A stretch of DNA of 32,063 bases from contig CAINLJ010000106.1 of NCBI GenBank assembly GCA_903850335.1, forward strand, positions 1-32,063, in the 5' to 3' direction. The notes below the pieces were generated by a model that was given only the letters and a program-made list of their open reading frames with translations, was not told the DNA's origin and did no database searches. The stretch is from an uncultured Bacteroidia bacterium. GTDB lineage: Bacteria; Bacteroidota; Bacteroidia; Bacteroidales; Prolixibacteraceae. Shown here piece by piece: positions 1-7,460 of this stretch. Made by a program: the position numbers and the translations under genes. Every line of letters begins with the position of its first letter. Positions within the stretch are counted from its first letter, which is position 1.

Positions 1-50
1 CTATACCCAATGCTATGTTCACCTGGTATTTGCAGATGATGTATCTAATT

Positions 51-228
51 GGGAATAATATGATATTCCGGTACGCTGTACCTTTGGTGCATAGCCCATC
101 GTGTATTCTACAAATATAATCGGTGCTCTGCACCTCTGTCTCTTTGGTAACAAAACTTCTGCAAATCCCTGTTTATGAAATAAAAATTCAATTTTATACC
201 TTTCCCCACAACTTTTTCATCTGATCCG
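51..228 (+). repeat. Dispersed palindrome-bearing repeat, copy A (about 178 bp)
   Basis: This stretch matches 10378-10549 in the same orientation over nearly its full length, with scattered substitutions and small indels. Shared blocks include the gatattccggtacgctg core, 'tacctttggtgcata', 'ctacaaatat', 'aaaaattcaatttta' and 'catctgatcc'. It holds two related 13-bp palindromes, GGTACGCTGTACC at 70-82 and GGTGCTCTGCACC at 122-134. It encodes no ORF. The conserved palindromes in a non-coding, dispersed sequence suggest a REP/MITE-like element or a structured RNA. The function is not known to me. Confidence 0.8.
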
Positions 229-629
229 AATAAATCCCAGATATTAGACTTTTCATACAGGATCTATCTGTCGAATTTAAAAGTCGCCTGATCAATCGGG
301 ATCAAACCGCAAGGTCAACGACCTGGGGCAATTGAAAATAGAGAGGCTCTGTATCGGTTCGATTAGGTAAACATATTCTTTCACATTTGATTAACCCGAT
401 TTACTTTTTAGAAATATCCTGTAATTCTAAAATATTTCGAGGGTATATCAAAAGGAAAAAACTTAAACGCAATTGCCGTAAAGTGAAAACGTAAAGAATT
501 TTATATAATTAAATATCAATACATTAACTCTACGAATCTCTGCGCATCTTCTCTGCGTTTCTCCGCGGTAAAAAACTTTTGATGCATTTAATTATAACTA
601 TTTAATAAAAAAGCCGAACACCAGTTTAA
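229..629. other. Non-coding spacer, no gene seen
   Basis: About 400 bases between repeat copy A and the stop codon of the BASS transporter gene. No plausible ORF, tRNA or rRNA was found. The AT-rich middle has no repeat that I can follow. Positions about 521-573 carry a short CTCTGCG/CCGCGG-rich motif described separately. Confidence 0.6.
521..573. repeat. Short CTCTGCG/CCGCGGTAAA repeat, copy 1
   Basis: A string of CTCTGCG-like units ending in CCGCGGTAAA. Its reverse complement resembles 10698-10745, where TTTACCGCGGAG starts a string of GCGGAG/GCGAAG-like units and ends near GTTAAT. The two copies are in opposite orientation. Similar tandem 'gcagagacgcaaag'-type sequences occur in intergenic regions of many environmental bacteria (general knowledge). 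The match is imperfect. Confidence 0.5.
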
Positions 630-1940
630 TTATAAGTTTTCAGGTGGGTTCAAATTATTCTCACCGGGCTGAACTGGAATTCGTCCCCGCCACCAGGTAG
701 CAAGAGCCGATCCTGTGACATTCATCAATGGTCCGAAGATTGCAGGGGCAAGACCTACGGTTGCCATTTTCCCCATCTGAAGAGCTAACCCGGAGGCCAG
801 TCCTCCGTTTTGCATCCCTACTTCAAAAGCTACAGTACGACGGTCTTTTTCAGGCATTCCGAATAACCAGGAAATAGAATAACCCAGTGTATAACCCGTA
901 ATATTATGCAGAAAACTTGTGATGATCAGAAGTACACCAACCTTTAAGAGACTATCCCTCCCGGCAGCAGTTATAATAGTTATTATCACAGCAATTCCAA
1001 GCATTGAGATGAATGAAAGGACTTTCTCAATCCATTGCCGGTCATTCTTCATCACTTTCTTAAGCAATATAGCACCCAGAGCAGGAAGAAGGTAAAACCA
1101 CCAAACCGATTTTATAAGGGCATTAATGAATCCTGTAAAATCTGAATTCTTTGATTTCATATACACAAGATTTGTTAGCAGCACAACGAAAAAATAAGAC
1201 AAAAGCTGAACAACAACTGACCACTTTTTCTTTGGTAAGGTTCCGGAGAATAAATTAAAAATAAAGCCGGCTACTATAGGGAGGATGATCATGTTAAGGA
1301 TATCCAGCATCATACCCCAGAAATTTACTTCAATATACTGACCTCCAAGCCATTGCATTAGAAAAGGAGTCACAAAAGGTGAGATTAAAGTTGAGATGGC
1401 GCCAATTGTTACTGCAAGGGCCAGATTCGCCCGTGATATATACGACATTACATTAGAGGCTAATCCGCTTGGAACACATCCAATCAGAATGATGCCGGCA
1501 GAGATCTCCGGTGGGAAATTGAAAATATGTGCGATACCAAAACCCACGAGAGGCATGATCATGTAATGGGCCCCTACTCCAATTAAAACACCTTTGGGCA
1601 TCCTGATCACACCTGTAAAATCTTCAAAACTCATCTGTGATCCCATCCCGAACATAATAATCTGAAGTAGCGGAATTATGAGCAATTTAAGTTGAAAGTT
1701 TCCAACAGTAAGAAAGGCCTGAGGATAAAACATTGATGCAGTGACAGCCGTAAAGATCCAGATTGTATAGGAAAAACCTTTCAATTGAGGGATACTCCTC
1801 ACACCAAGAGCCAAGGTAATAAATCCGGCAATTAATAAAGGGCCACCAGCCATAACTGCGTTTGCAGCCAGCATATAAAGTGAACCCAGAAAAGAAATGG
1901 CAGAAAATATAAGCAGAAGATTTCCGGTTTTTTTATTCAT
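630..1940 (-). CDS. BASS family (bile acid:sodium symporter-like) transporter
   Basis: A 436-residue inner-membrane protein made almost entirely of hydrophobic segments. The middle carries the family pattern GCVPSGLASNVMSYISRAN followed by LALAVTIGAISTLISPFVTP. The C-terminal half has AFEVGMQNGGLASGLALQ. These are the two discontinuous motifs that form the crossed helices and sodium sites in BASS proteins. The family imports organic anions with Na+, including bile acids, pyruvate, pantothenate and other keto acids. The protein is about 100 residues longer than a minimal BASS member because of three or so extra N-terminal hydrophobic segments (about residues 7-80). It is the last gene of the minus-strand operon with the enolase-superfamily protein, RraA protein and propeller protein, 83 bases after its upstream neighbour. 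It is therefore the probable importer of the acid made by these exported enzymes. The substrate is inferred from context only. Confidence 0.85.
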   Translation of the reverse strand: MNKKTGNLLLIFSAISFLGSLYMLAANAVMAGGPLLIAGFITLALGVRSIPQLKGFSYTIWIFTAVTASMFYPQAFLTVGNFQLKLLIIPLLQIIMFGMGSQMSFEDFTGVIRMPKGVLIGVGAHYMIMPLVGFGIAHIFNFPPEISAGIILIGCVPSGLASNVMSYISRANLALAVTIGAISTLISPFVTPFLMQWLGGQYIEVNFWGMMLDILNMIILPIVAGFIFNLFSGTLPKKKWSVVVQLLSYFFVVLLTNLVYMKSKNSDFTGFINALIKSVWWFYLLPALGAILLKKVMKNDRQWIEKVLSFISMLGIAVIITIITAAGRDSLLKVGVLLIITSFLHNITGYTLGYSISWLFGMPEKDRRTVAFEVGMQNGGLASGLALQMGKMATVGLAPAIFGPLMNVTGSALATWWRGRIPVQPGENNLNPPENL

Positions 1941-1982
1941 TGATGTGGTTTGACTAATATCCGTTAATAGTGGTTTTTACTT

Positions 1983-2005
1983 CTGATTTTTTTCGGGAAA
2001 ATCAG
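1983..2005 (-). terminator. Weak hairpin after the enolase-superfamily gene
   Basis: Perfect 8-bp arms CTGATTTT (1983-1990) and AAAATCAG (1998-2005) around a 7-base loop, starting about 19 bases past the stop of the 2024-3523 gene. The stem is AT-rich and the following minus-strand sequence is A-rich rather than a clean T tract. It may only attenuate transcription into the transporter gene. Confidence 0.3.
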
Positions 2006-2023
2006 GGTGTTTTGTATTAAATT

Positions 2024-3523
2024 TCAACTAAAGATCCTGTCATGCGATCTTTTTTCATCCCATTCACCCGTAGGAACAAAATAACCCTTGTCACGTGGAT
2101 GGAGGTGCTTTTTCAACTCCTCTTCATTTAATTCGATTCCCAGTCCGGGTGCCGTTAATGGCAAATTAGCAAAACCTTTTGTTATCAATTTCCGGCCATC
2201 AGTAGTTTTAACAAGGTTTTCCCACCAGGGAAGGTCGACGGAATGATGCTCCAATGCAAGGAAATTTTGTGTTGCCGCTGCACAATGTACAGCAGCCATA
2301 AATGATACCGGCGTACCAGCCTGATGCATGGCCATCGCAACACCATGTTCTTCGGCATAATCACCGATCTTTTTTGTTTCCAGTAAACCCCCTGCTGTTG
2401 CCAGGTCAGGGTGAATGATGTCGATGGCATGAATATCTATCAGTGGCCTGAAGTTTTTAAGCAGGTAAATATCTTCACCTGTAAGCAATGGTGTTTCCAG
2501 GGCATCCGACATCGTTTTCCATTGATCTGTCAACTCCCACGAAACAATGTCCTCCATCCATGCAAGCCTGTATTTCTCAAGGGCCTTCCCTAGTCTGATT
2601 CCGTTATTGAGATCAAAATGGCCATAATGGTCAGTAGATAAAGGGATTTCATATCCAACCAAATCCCTGATGTGCCCGGCAATATTTGCTAATTCCTCAA
2701 TACCTTTCTCCGTTATCTGGATTTGAGTAAACGGATGTTGTGTATTTCCATAAGACATGTAATTCGACTGATCACCCCACTGAGCCAGATTTTTATCATT
2801 ATCTTCCCAGAACTTCGAGTTAACAACTGTCCCGGGTTTCCCTTTTAATTCTCCAATTGAGAGATCCATTTTCAGCCAGGTATATCCCTGCTCTTCGGTC
2901 CGGAACTTAATAAGTCTGAGCTGTTCTTCCGGTGAATTTGCCTCCGGTGTATCAGCATATAGCCGTATTTTATCCCGGTAACGCCCTCCAAGCAACTGCC
3001 ATGCGGGCACATTATATGCTTTACCGCACAAATCCCATAATGCCATTTCAACCCCGCAAACACCGCCAGCCTGACGAGAAGGACCACCAAATTGTCTTAT
3101 TTTCCTGAATATCATCTCCACATTGCAGGGATTCATGCCGAGGATACGGCTTTTCAGCATCAAGGCATAACGCACATCCGCACCATCTCTTACCTCACCA
3201 AGCCCATAGATTCCCTGATTTGTATCAATACGAAGGATTGCAGTACCTCCCAAAACGGAAGTTAAGACATACCTTAAATCAGTAATCTTAAGGTCGGTTG
3301 GACTTGAGGCCCTGCTGACGCCGGATGTGGTTTGAGCAACTATATCCTGTACAGGAAGTGAGGTCAGTGCACCAATTGATATCCCTCCAAGAACTGACTT
3401 ACGGAGAAAATCTCTGCGGTTACGAGAAGTTGAAGGATCGCTGATTTCTGACTGAATAGATTCATTATCAGCTTTTTCCCGGAGTTTATTCTGCCTGATG
3501 ATCTGATTTAAGAGGTTTCGCAT
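2024..3523 (-). CDS. Tat-exported mandelate racemase/enolase superfamily sugar-acid dehydratase
   Basis: 499 residues. A leader of about 65 residues contains the twin-arginine motif RNRRDFLRK (R36-R37), a hydrophobic stretch and a VAQ-type cleavage region. The part before the twin arginines is unusually long, about 35 residues. The mature part is an enolase-superfamily fold, with an N-terminal capping domain (about 75-190) and then a TIM barrel. Candidate metal ligands are D298 (in STDHYGHFD), E324 (WMED) and E350 (TGED). D373 (HPDLATAGG) and H400 (AMHQAGTP) complete the active site. The C-terminal LALEHHSVDLPWW is typical of the mannonate/galactonate dehydratase-like branch. Known members dehydrate sugar acids to 2-keto-3-deoxy acids; racemase or cycloisomerase activity is the alternative. 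It lies 11 bases from the RraA gene in one operon. Export of such an enzyme is unusual and agrees with the exported neighbours. Confidence 0.85.
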   Translation of the reverse strand: MRNLLNQIIRQNKLREKADNESIQSEISDPSTSRNRRDFLRKSVLGGISIGALTSLPVQDIVAQTTSGVSRASSPTDLKITDLRYVLTSVLGGTAILRIDTNQGIYGLGEVRDGADVRYALMLKSRILGMNPCNVEMIFRKIRQFGGPSRQAGGVCGVEMALWDLCGKAYNVPAWQLLGGRYRDKIRLYADTPEANSPEEQLRLIKFRTEEQGYTWLKMDLSIGELKGKPGTVVNSKFWEDNDKNLAQWGDQSNYMSYGNTQHPFTQIQITEKGIEELANIAGHIRDLVGYEIPLSTDHYGHFDLNNGIRLGKALEKYRLAWMEDIVSWELTDQWKTMSDALETPLLTGEDIYLLKNFRPLIDIHAIDIIHPDLATAGGLLETKKIGDYAEEHGVAMAMHQAGTPVSFMAAVHCAAATQNFLALEHHSVDLPWWENLVKTTDGRKLITKGFANLPLTAPGLGIELNEEELKKHLHPRDKGYFVPTGEWDEKRSHDRIFS

Positions 3524-3534
3524 TGGGATAATGA

Positions 3535-4464
3535 TTAGTAATTCCTCTCTTTCAAATAGTTGTCAAGCTCTTGTTTTGTCATAGGTAACTTACCCGGGTA
3601 ATGGTTGATCCAGTCAAGGAAATCTTTTCGGACTTCTTCACTCCATTCACTGTCAATCTCGCCGGGTTTATACTTCCCTTCACGCAGACGCTGATGTCCA
3701 AACTGATTGCGAAGGTTGGTCAGCTCCGAGGTAATGACTACTTCCTCTGCCAGTTGAGCAGGGATGAAGATAGTCCCATATTTCTTAGCAAGAACCACAT
3801 CTCCGGGTAAAACTGTTACGTGCCCGATTCGGATGGGTGCATTGATAGATGTGAGCATCATCTGATCGATATAGGATGGATCAACGCTCTTTACCCATGC
3901 ATTAAAACCTTTGATTTCGCTTATTCCTTCCTGGTCGCGAACGCTTCCATAGAATATAACTCCTCTTTTTGATTTGGCATAAATTGAATTTCCCAGATTA
4001 TCGCCAATCAGTGTCCCGCCTTCTACTTTGCCATAACTATCGGCAACGTATATGTCGCCTTCAACGAGTACATCAATCGGCCAGGAGTTAGTTGCTCCTT
4101 TGGGCGAACGATTTTCGGCTAGTCCCTGTGCCCTGATTTGTTTCTGGAAATCAGGACGGAGCGGCATATACTGGGCGGTTACAATCCGGCCTGTCATAAC
4201 GCTGTCAGGATTAATAATAGTCCAGTTTCCTTCAAACTGATTCAGATATCCCTTGTTCCGCAGAACACCCCATGCGTCTTCAATACCGATATTTTTCAGC
4301 CTGTTGAGAATGTTATCCGGCACCTTTGGTCGTCCGTCAGCGAAACGTTCACCCTTCCATTCCGGGGTTATTGCCTTAATATATTCAGGTGTAGAACCAA
4401 CACGCTGTGCGTTTGCCATAGAGAACACGAGACCAAACACGAGAATCAATACTATTTTCTTCAT
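3535..4464 (-). CDS. Exported RraA-family aldolase/lyase-like protein
   Basis: 309 residues. A Sec signal peptide (MKKIVLILVFGLVFSMANA, cleavage about residue 19/20) precedes an RraA-like domain at about 90-260. Diagnostic residues are VEGDIYVADSYGKVEGGTL, the GDNLG loop (154-158) and GSVRD (R176, D177), which bind the carboxylate and the divalent metal in 4-hydroxy-4-methyl-2-oxoglutarate aldolase. Family members cleave 4-hydroxy-2-keto acids or decarboxylate oxaloacetate; some members are RNase E regulators, which an exported protein would not be. At 309 residues it is longer than the roughly 160-230 usual for the family, with extra N- and C-terminal segments. Positioned 11 bases from the dehydratase, it could cleave a keto-deoxy acid made by it. 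Old annotations of this family as 'dimethylmenaquinone methyltransferase' are misleading. Confidence 0.85.
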   Translation of the reverse strand: MKKIVLILVFGLVFSMANAQRVGSTPEYIKAITPEWKGERFADGRPKVPDNILNRLKNIGIEDAWGVLRNKGYLNQFEGNWTIINPDSVMTGRIVTAQYMPLRPDFQKQIRAQGLAENRSPKGATNSWPIDVLVEGDIYVADSYGKVEGGTLIGDNLGNSIYAKSKRGVIFYGSVRDQEGISEIKGFNAWVKSVDPSYIDQMMLTSINAPIRIGHVTVLPGDVVLAKKYGTIFIPAQLAEEVVITSELTNLRNQFGHQRLREGKYKPGEIDSEWSEEVRKDFLDWINHYPGKLPMTKQELDNYLKERNY

Positions 4465-4477
4465 GAGTTTATAATTA

Positions 4478-5605
4478 TTATCTGTAACCTGTAAATTTCT
4501 GATCCTTATAGCTAGTCACTCCGTCGTCTGTTCCGAACCAGACGACGCCTGATTTATCCACGGAAATACAGAGGACGTTATTACTATTCAATCCATTTTC
4601 TTTTGTAAAGGATGTCCATTTTGTCCCATTATAAACAGAGGCACCGCCTTTGGTCCCGACCCAGATCTGTCCGGTGTTATCCGCGGCTATTGCCTGAACA
4701 AAATTATCAATCAGACCATCTTTAGTGTTGAATACGGTCCAGCCTCCAAGGGTATTATTCCCGATATGACGTGCAAGACCTTGGTCTGTACCGAACCATT
4801 GGGTTGTATTTGAGGTGATCAGGACGCTGTAAACTTTGTCAGATGGCAGAAGAATCGGTCCCCAGGGCGCATAGACAGAGGCTCCTGTTATCCCATCGAC
4901 CTCATTTTTGCGTAAGCGGGCGATACCTGCACCGTCAGTTGCGACATAAAGTGAGTCACCCCCGGGATTTGTTGCCATTGCGGTAATCGGATAATCCTCA
5001 AACAGTCCTTCAGGATACAAGTCGTCATAATCACCTTTTAACCATTTATCATTATTAAAAGCCGAAACACCCTTATTGGTTCCAATCCACCGCAGCGGAC
5101 TCTTTCCAATAGCTATTCTGGCAACGTTATTCGACAAAATAGTAGTATTTTGAGTATGATAGGTTGTTGCTCCTGTTCTTCCGTCAACAGGCATAGTAGC
5201 TACTGTTGCACCTAACGGAGAGGCAATCCAAAGTTCCTGTCCGTAGTTGTTAACTTCCAATGCAAAACCCTTGAGACCCTGGGTTGGGACTTTTTTATTT
5301 TTGCTGTGAAGAGTCCATTTTACATCGTTAAAGTCGACGATTCCCTGTTCTGTAATAAACCATTTACGGTTATCGTTATCTACTGCAAGTGCGCTGAAGA
5401 TCTTTGGAGAAACGCCCGGTTCATTAAAAAGGTTACGAGGTAACGAATCTTTAGCCTGTACTTGCTGTTCATTTTTGTTTTCCTGTGTGGATTTAAATTC
5501 CCGATCTTTTAATTCACCTGGCTTTGCTGCTGACAGAAAGCTCAGTGCAGCGGATATCAGGAAACCTGCGAAAAGGTTCTGACGGTTAAAAATGTTATTA
5601 TTCAT
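4478..5605 (-). CDS. Exported beta-propeller protein of the two-component-regulator propeller type
   Basis: 375 residues with a hydrophobic Sec-type leader (about 9-28) and no kinase, helix-turn-helix or transmembrane part after it. At least five blades of the 'reg_prop' kind are visible: WFITEQGIVDFND, LRWIGTNKGVSAFN, TQWFGTDQGLARH, IWVGTKGGASVYNGTKW and VVWFGTDDGVTSY, with W-G-T-x-x-G as the core. Such blades normally form the periplasmic sensor of hybrid two-component systems in Bacteroidota. Here they stand alone, so the protein may be a binding protein, a scaffold, or a lyase/hydrolase of propeller fold. It is the first gene of the operon with RraA (13-base spacing), the dehydratase and the transporter. 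Function not established. Confidence 0.75.
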   Translation of the reverse strand: MNNNIFNRQNLFAGFLISAALSFLSAAKPGELKDREFKSTQENKNEQQVQAKDSLPRNLFNEPGVSPKIFSALAVDNDNRKWFITEQGIVDFNDVKWTLHSKNKKVPTQGLKGFALEVNNYGQELWIASPLGATVATMPVDGRTGATTYHTQNTTILSNNVARIAIGKSPLRWIGTNKGVSAFNNDKWLKGDYDDLYPEGLFEDYPITAMATNPGGDSLYVATDGAGIARLRKNEVDGITGASVYAPWGPILLPSDKVYSVLITSNTTQWFGTDQGLARHIGNNTLGGWTVFNTKDGLIDNFVQAIAADNTGQIWVGTKGGASVYNGTKWTSFTKENGLNSNNVLCISVDKSGVVWFGTDDGVTSYKDQKFTGYR

Positions 5606-5750
5606 TATCTGATTGTATGAAAAGGTTTATTTGAGCTGACCCCTGTTTGAGGTGGAAGTAAAAATATAAAATCTAAATGATTATTAATTATATTTATACA
5701 GATTTTGGAATCTTTTTTGAAGTTCTCAACTAATTAATATTCAATCTACT
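5606..5750. promoter_or_regulatory. Divergent intergenic region between two operons
   Basis: 145 AT-rich bases separate the starts of the propeller-protein gene (minus) and the SelA-like gene (plus), so promoters for both operons should lie here. I looked for the Bacteroidota -7 element TAnnTTTG and saw only near matches, such as TTTATTTG around 5627-5634. No operator palindrome stands out. The call rests on gene arrangement alone. Confidence 0.45.
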
Positions 5751-7358
5751 ATGAAGAGAAGAGATGTAATTAAGAATTTAGCGATATTACCTTTATCCGG
5801 TAGTTTTCTTTCTGTTGACGCTTTTTCGGCTACTACAGGTGGTCCGCTTACTCCCGGTGAGAATATTTACCAGTCGATAGGTGTAGATCCTGTAATTAAT
5901 TGTGTGGGAACTTATACGATTATTGGCGGATCTGTGGAACGCCCGGAGGTAGTTGCGGCTATGCATTCGGCTTCAGGGTTTTTCGTACAATATGATGAAC
6001 TGGCTTTTGGTGTCGGACGCAGGCTGGCTGAATTGACAGGGGCAGAGTGGGGAATGGTCTCGGCCGGATGTGCAGCAGGCATTAAGCATGTAACGGCTGC
6101 CTGCGTTACAGGCGGGAATCCGGAAAAGCTTATCCGTATTCCTGAACTGGCCGGTTTCGACAAGACTGAAGTCGTTATTCCCGCCAGTTCGCGTAATGTT
6201 TATGACCATTCCATACGTAATATAGGTGTGAAAATCATCACTGTAGCAACAATGGAAGAACTGGCGAATGCTTTAAATTCCCGTACGGCTATGATTTATC
6301 TGATGGCTGGTTCAGAGACGCTTCCAGGCGAAAAATTTGCCCTCGAAAGTATAGCTGCAATAGCAAATCCAAAGGGTATTCCAATTCTGATTGATGCTGC
6401 GGCCGAAGATCTTACAATACCTAATGTTCATCTTAAGCAAGGTGCTGCAATTGTTGCATACAGTGGTGGGAAAGCATTATGCGGACCTCAGTGTGCGGGG
6501 CTTTTACTTGGGAGGAAAGACCTGCTGATGTCGGCCTGGCAAGCCAGCTCTCCTCATCATGGTCCGGGGCGTGATAATAAGGTAGGGAAAGAAGAGATGA
6601 TGGGAATGCTGGCAGCGGTTGAATCCTGGGTTACACGCGATCATGGTGAAAAGATGAGGACGTGGCACAATTATCTTGAAACGATCTCAAAAAAGGTATT
6701 AACACTTGATGGAGTAAAAACAACAATCAATGAACCACAGGGCCTATCTAACCACAGTCCATCGCTTACAATAACCTGGAACCCGGATAAGTTTAATATA
6801 AATGGCCCTGCCGTTGCAGAAGAGCTGGCGTCGAACAAACCGAGGATAGCAGTTCACAGTAATTACCTTGACGATTCAGGGAACACCTCGGTTACAGTTG
6901 CGTCGGGCCAGATGCAACCCGGGAACGACGTGGTTGTTGCAGAACGCCTGCTTGGTATACTTTCGCGAAAACATGAAAAACCAAAGGAAATGAGTGCAGC
7001 ATCAGTGAACATTTCTGGCAGGTGGGATGTTGATATAGAATTCTACAGCAGCCGAAGTCAGCATACCTTCTTTCTTGAACAGGATGGTAACTGGATAAAG
7101 GGATCCCACAATGGCGATTTCTCCATGCGTGACATAGTTGGAACTGTAGAGGGCGACCAGGTAAAACTAAGCAGTTCTGACCGGCATATTGCTGATAACA
7201 TTCTATTTCTATTTTCTGGCACAGCGTCGGGAGACGCGATTTCAGGTCAGATCTATATGGGAGAATATATAAATGCTAAATTTAAAGCAACGCGTCATAA
7301 CCAGAAAGTTGTGCGCAGAGCTATAAAATTTCCGAAAGGCCAGCCTTTGTCTTCCTAG
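5751..7358 (+). CDS. Tat-exported SelA-like PLP-dependent enzyme with C-terminal beta domain
   Basis: 535 residues. A short Tat leader (MKRRDVIKNL then a hydrophobic run to about residue 26) precedes a fold-type I PLP domain (about 40-405). The domain is related to selenocysteine synthase SelA and to D-glucosaminate-6-phosphate ammonia-lyase DgaE. The Schiff-base lysine is K241 in YSGGKALCGPQCAG, and D215 in LIDAAAED is placed to bind the pyridine nitrogen. The SGGKxxxGPQ signature favours an ammonia-lyase or aldolase-type reaction; no selenium machinery is nearby. Residues about 417-520 add a beta-rich module beginning ISGRWDVDIEF, with the pattern FFLEQDGNWIKGSHNGDF and repeated SGTASGD/SGQIYMGEY turns, resembling a lipocalin-like barrel. 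It is paralogous to the protein at 12729-13952, which lacks this module. It is followed after 102 bases by the DUF362 gene. The substrate is unknown; an amino acid or amino-sugar acid is the inference. Confidence 0.82.
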   Translation: MKRRDVIKNLAILPLSGSFLSVDAFSATTGGPLTPGENIYQSIGVDPVINCVGTYTIIGGSVERPEVVAAMHSASGFFVQYDELAFGVGRRLAELTGAEWGMVSAGCAAGIKHVTAACVTGGNPEKLIRIPELAGFDKTEVVIPASSRNVYDHSIRNIGVKIITVATMEELANALNSRTAMIYLMAGSETLPGEKFALESIAAIANPKGIPILIDAAAEDLTIPNVHLKQGAAIVAYSGGKALCGPQCAGLLLGRKDLLMSAWQASSPHHGPGRDNKVGKEEMMGMLAAVESWVTRDHGEKMRTWHNYLETISKKVLTLDGVKTTINEPQGLSNHSPSLTITWNPDKFNINGPAVAEELASNKPRIAVHSNYLDDSGNTSVTVASGQMQPGNDVVVAERLLGILSRKHEKPKEMSAASVNISGRWDVDIEFYSSRSQHTFFLEQDGNWIKGSHNGDFSMRDIVGTVEGDQVKLSSSDRHIADNILFLFSGTASGDAISGQIYMGEYINAKFKATRHNQKVVRRAIKFPKGQPLSS

Positions 7359-7460
7359 AATAAATTATTACAATGACTATAAAATAGAAAAACTATATCT
7401 CAAGTACGAATACAATGAAGAGTTAACTACAGGATTCCCACAATTAAAGATGACAAACAG

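Noticed and set aside
345-370. tRNA-like T-loop sequence (GGTTCGATTA)
   Set aside because: No acceptor, D or anticodon stems can be built around it.
560-575. 16S rRNA fragment (CCGCGGTAA also occurs in the 530 loop)
   Set aside because: The match is only about 9-10 bases and the flanks are repeat units, not rRNA.
5751-7358. Selenocysteine synthase (SelA)
   Set aside because: Tat leader, catabolic neighbours and no selenocysteine genes; the similarity is to the wider PLP family.
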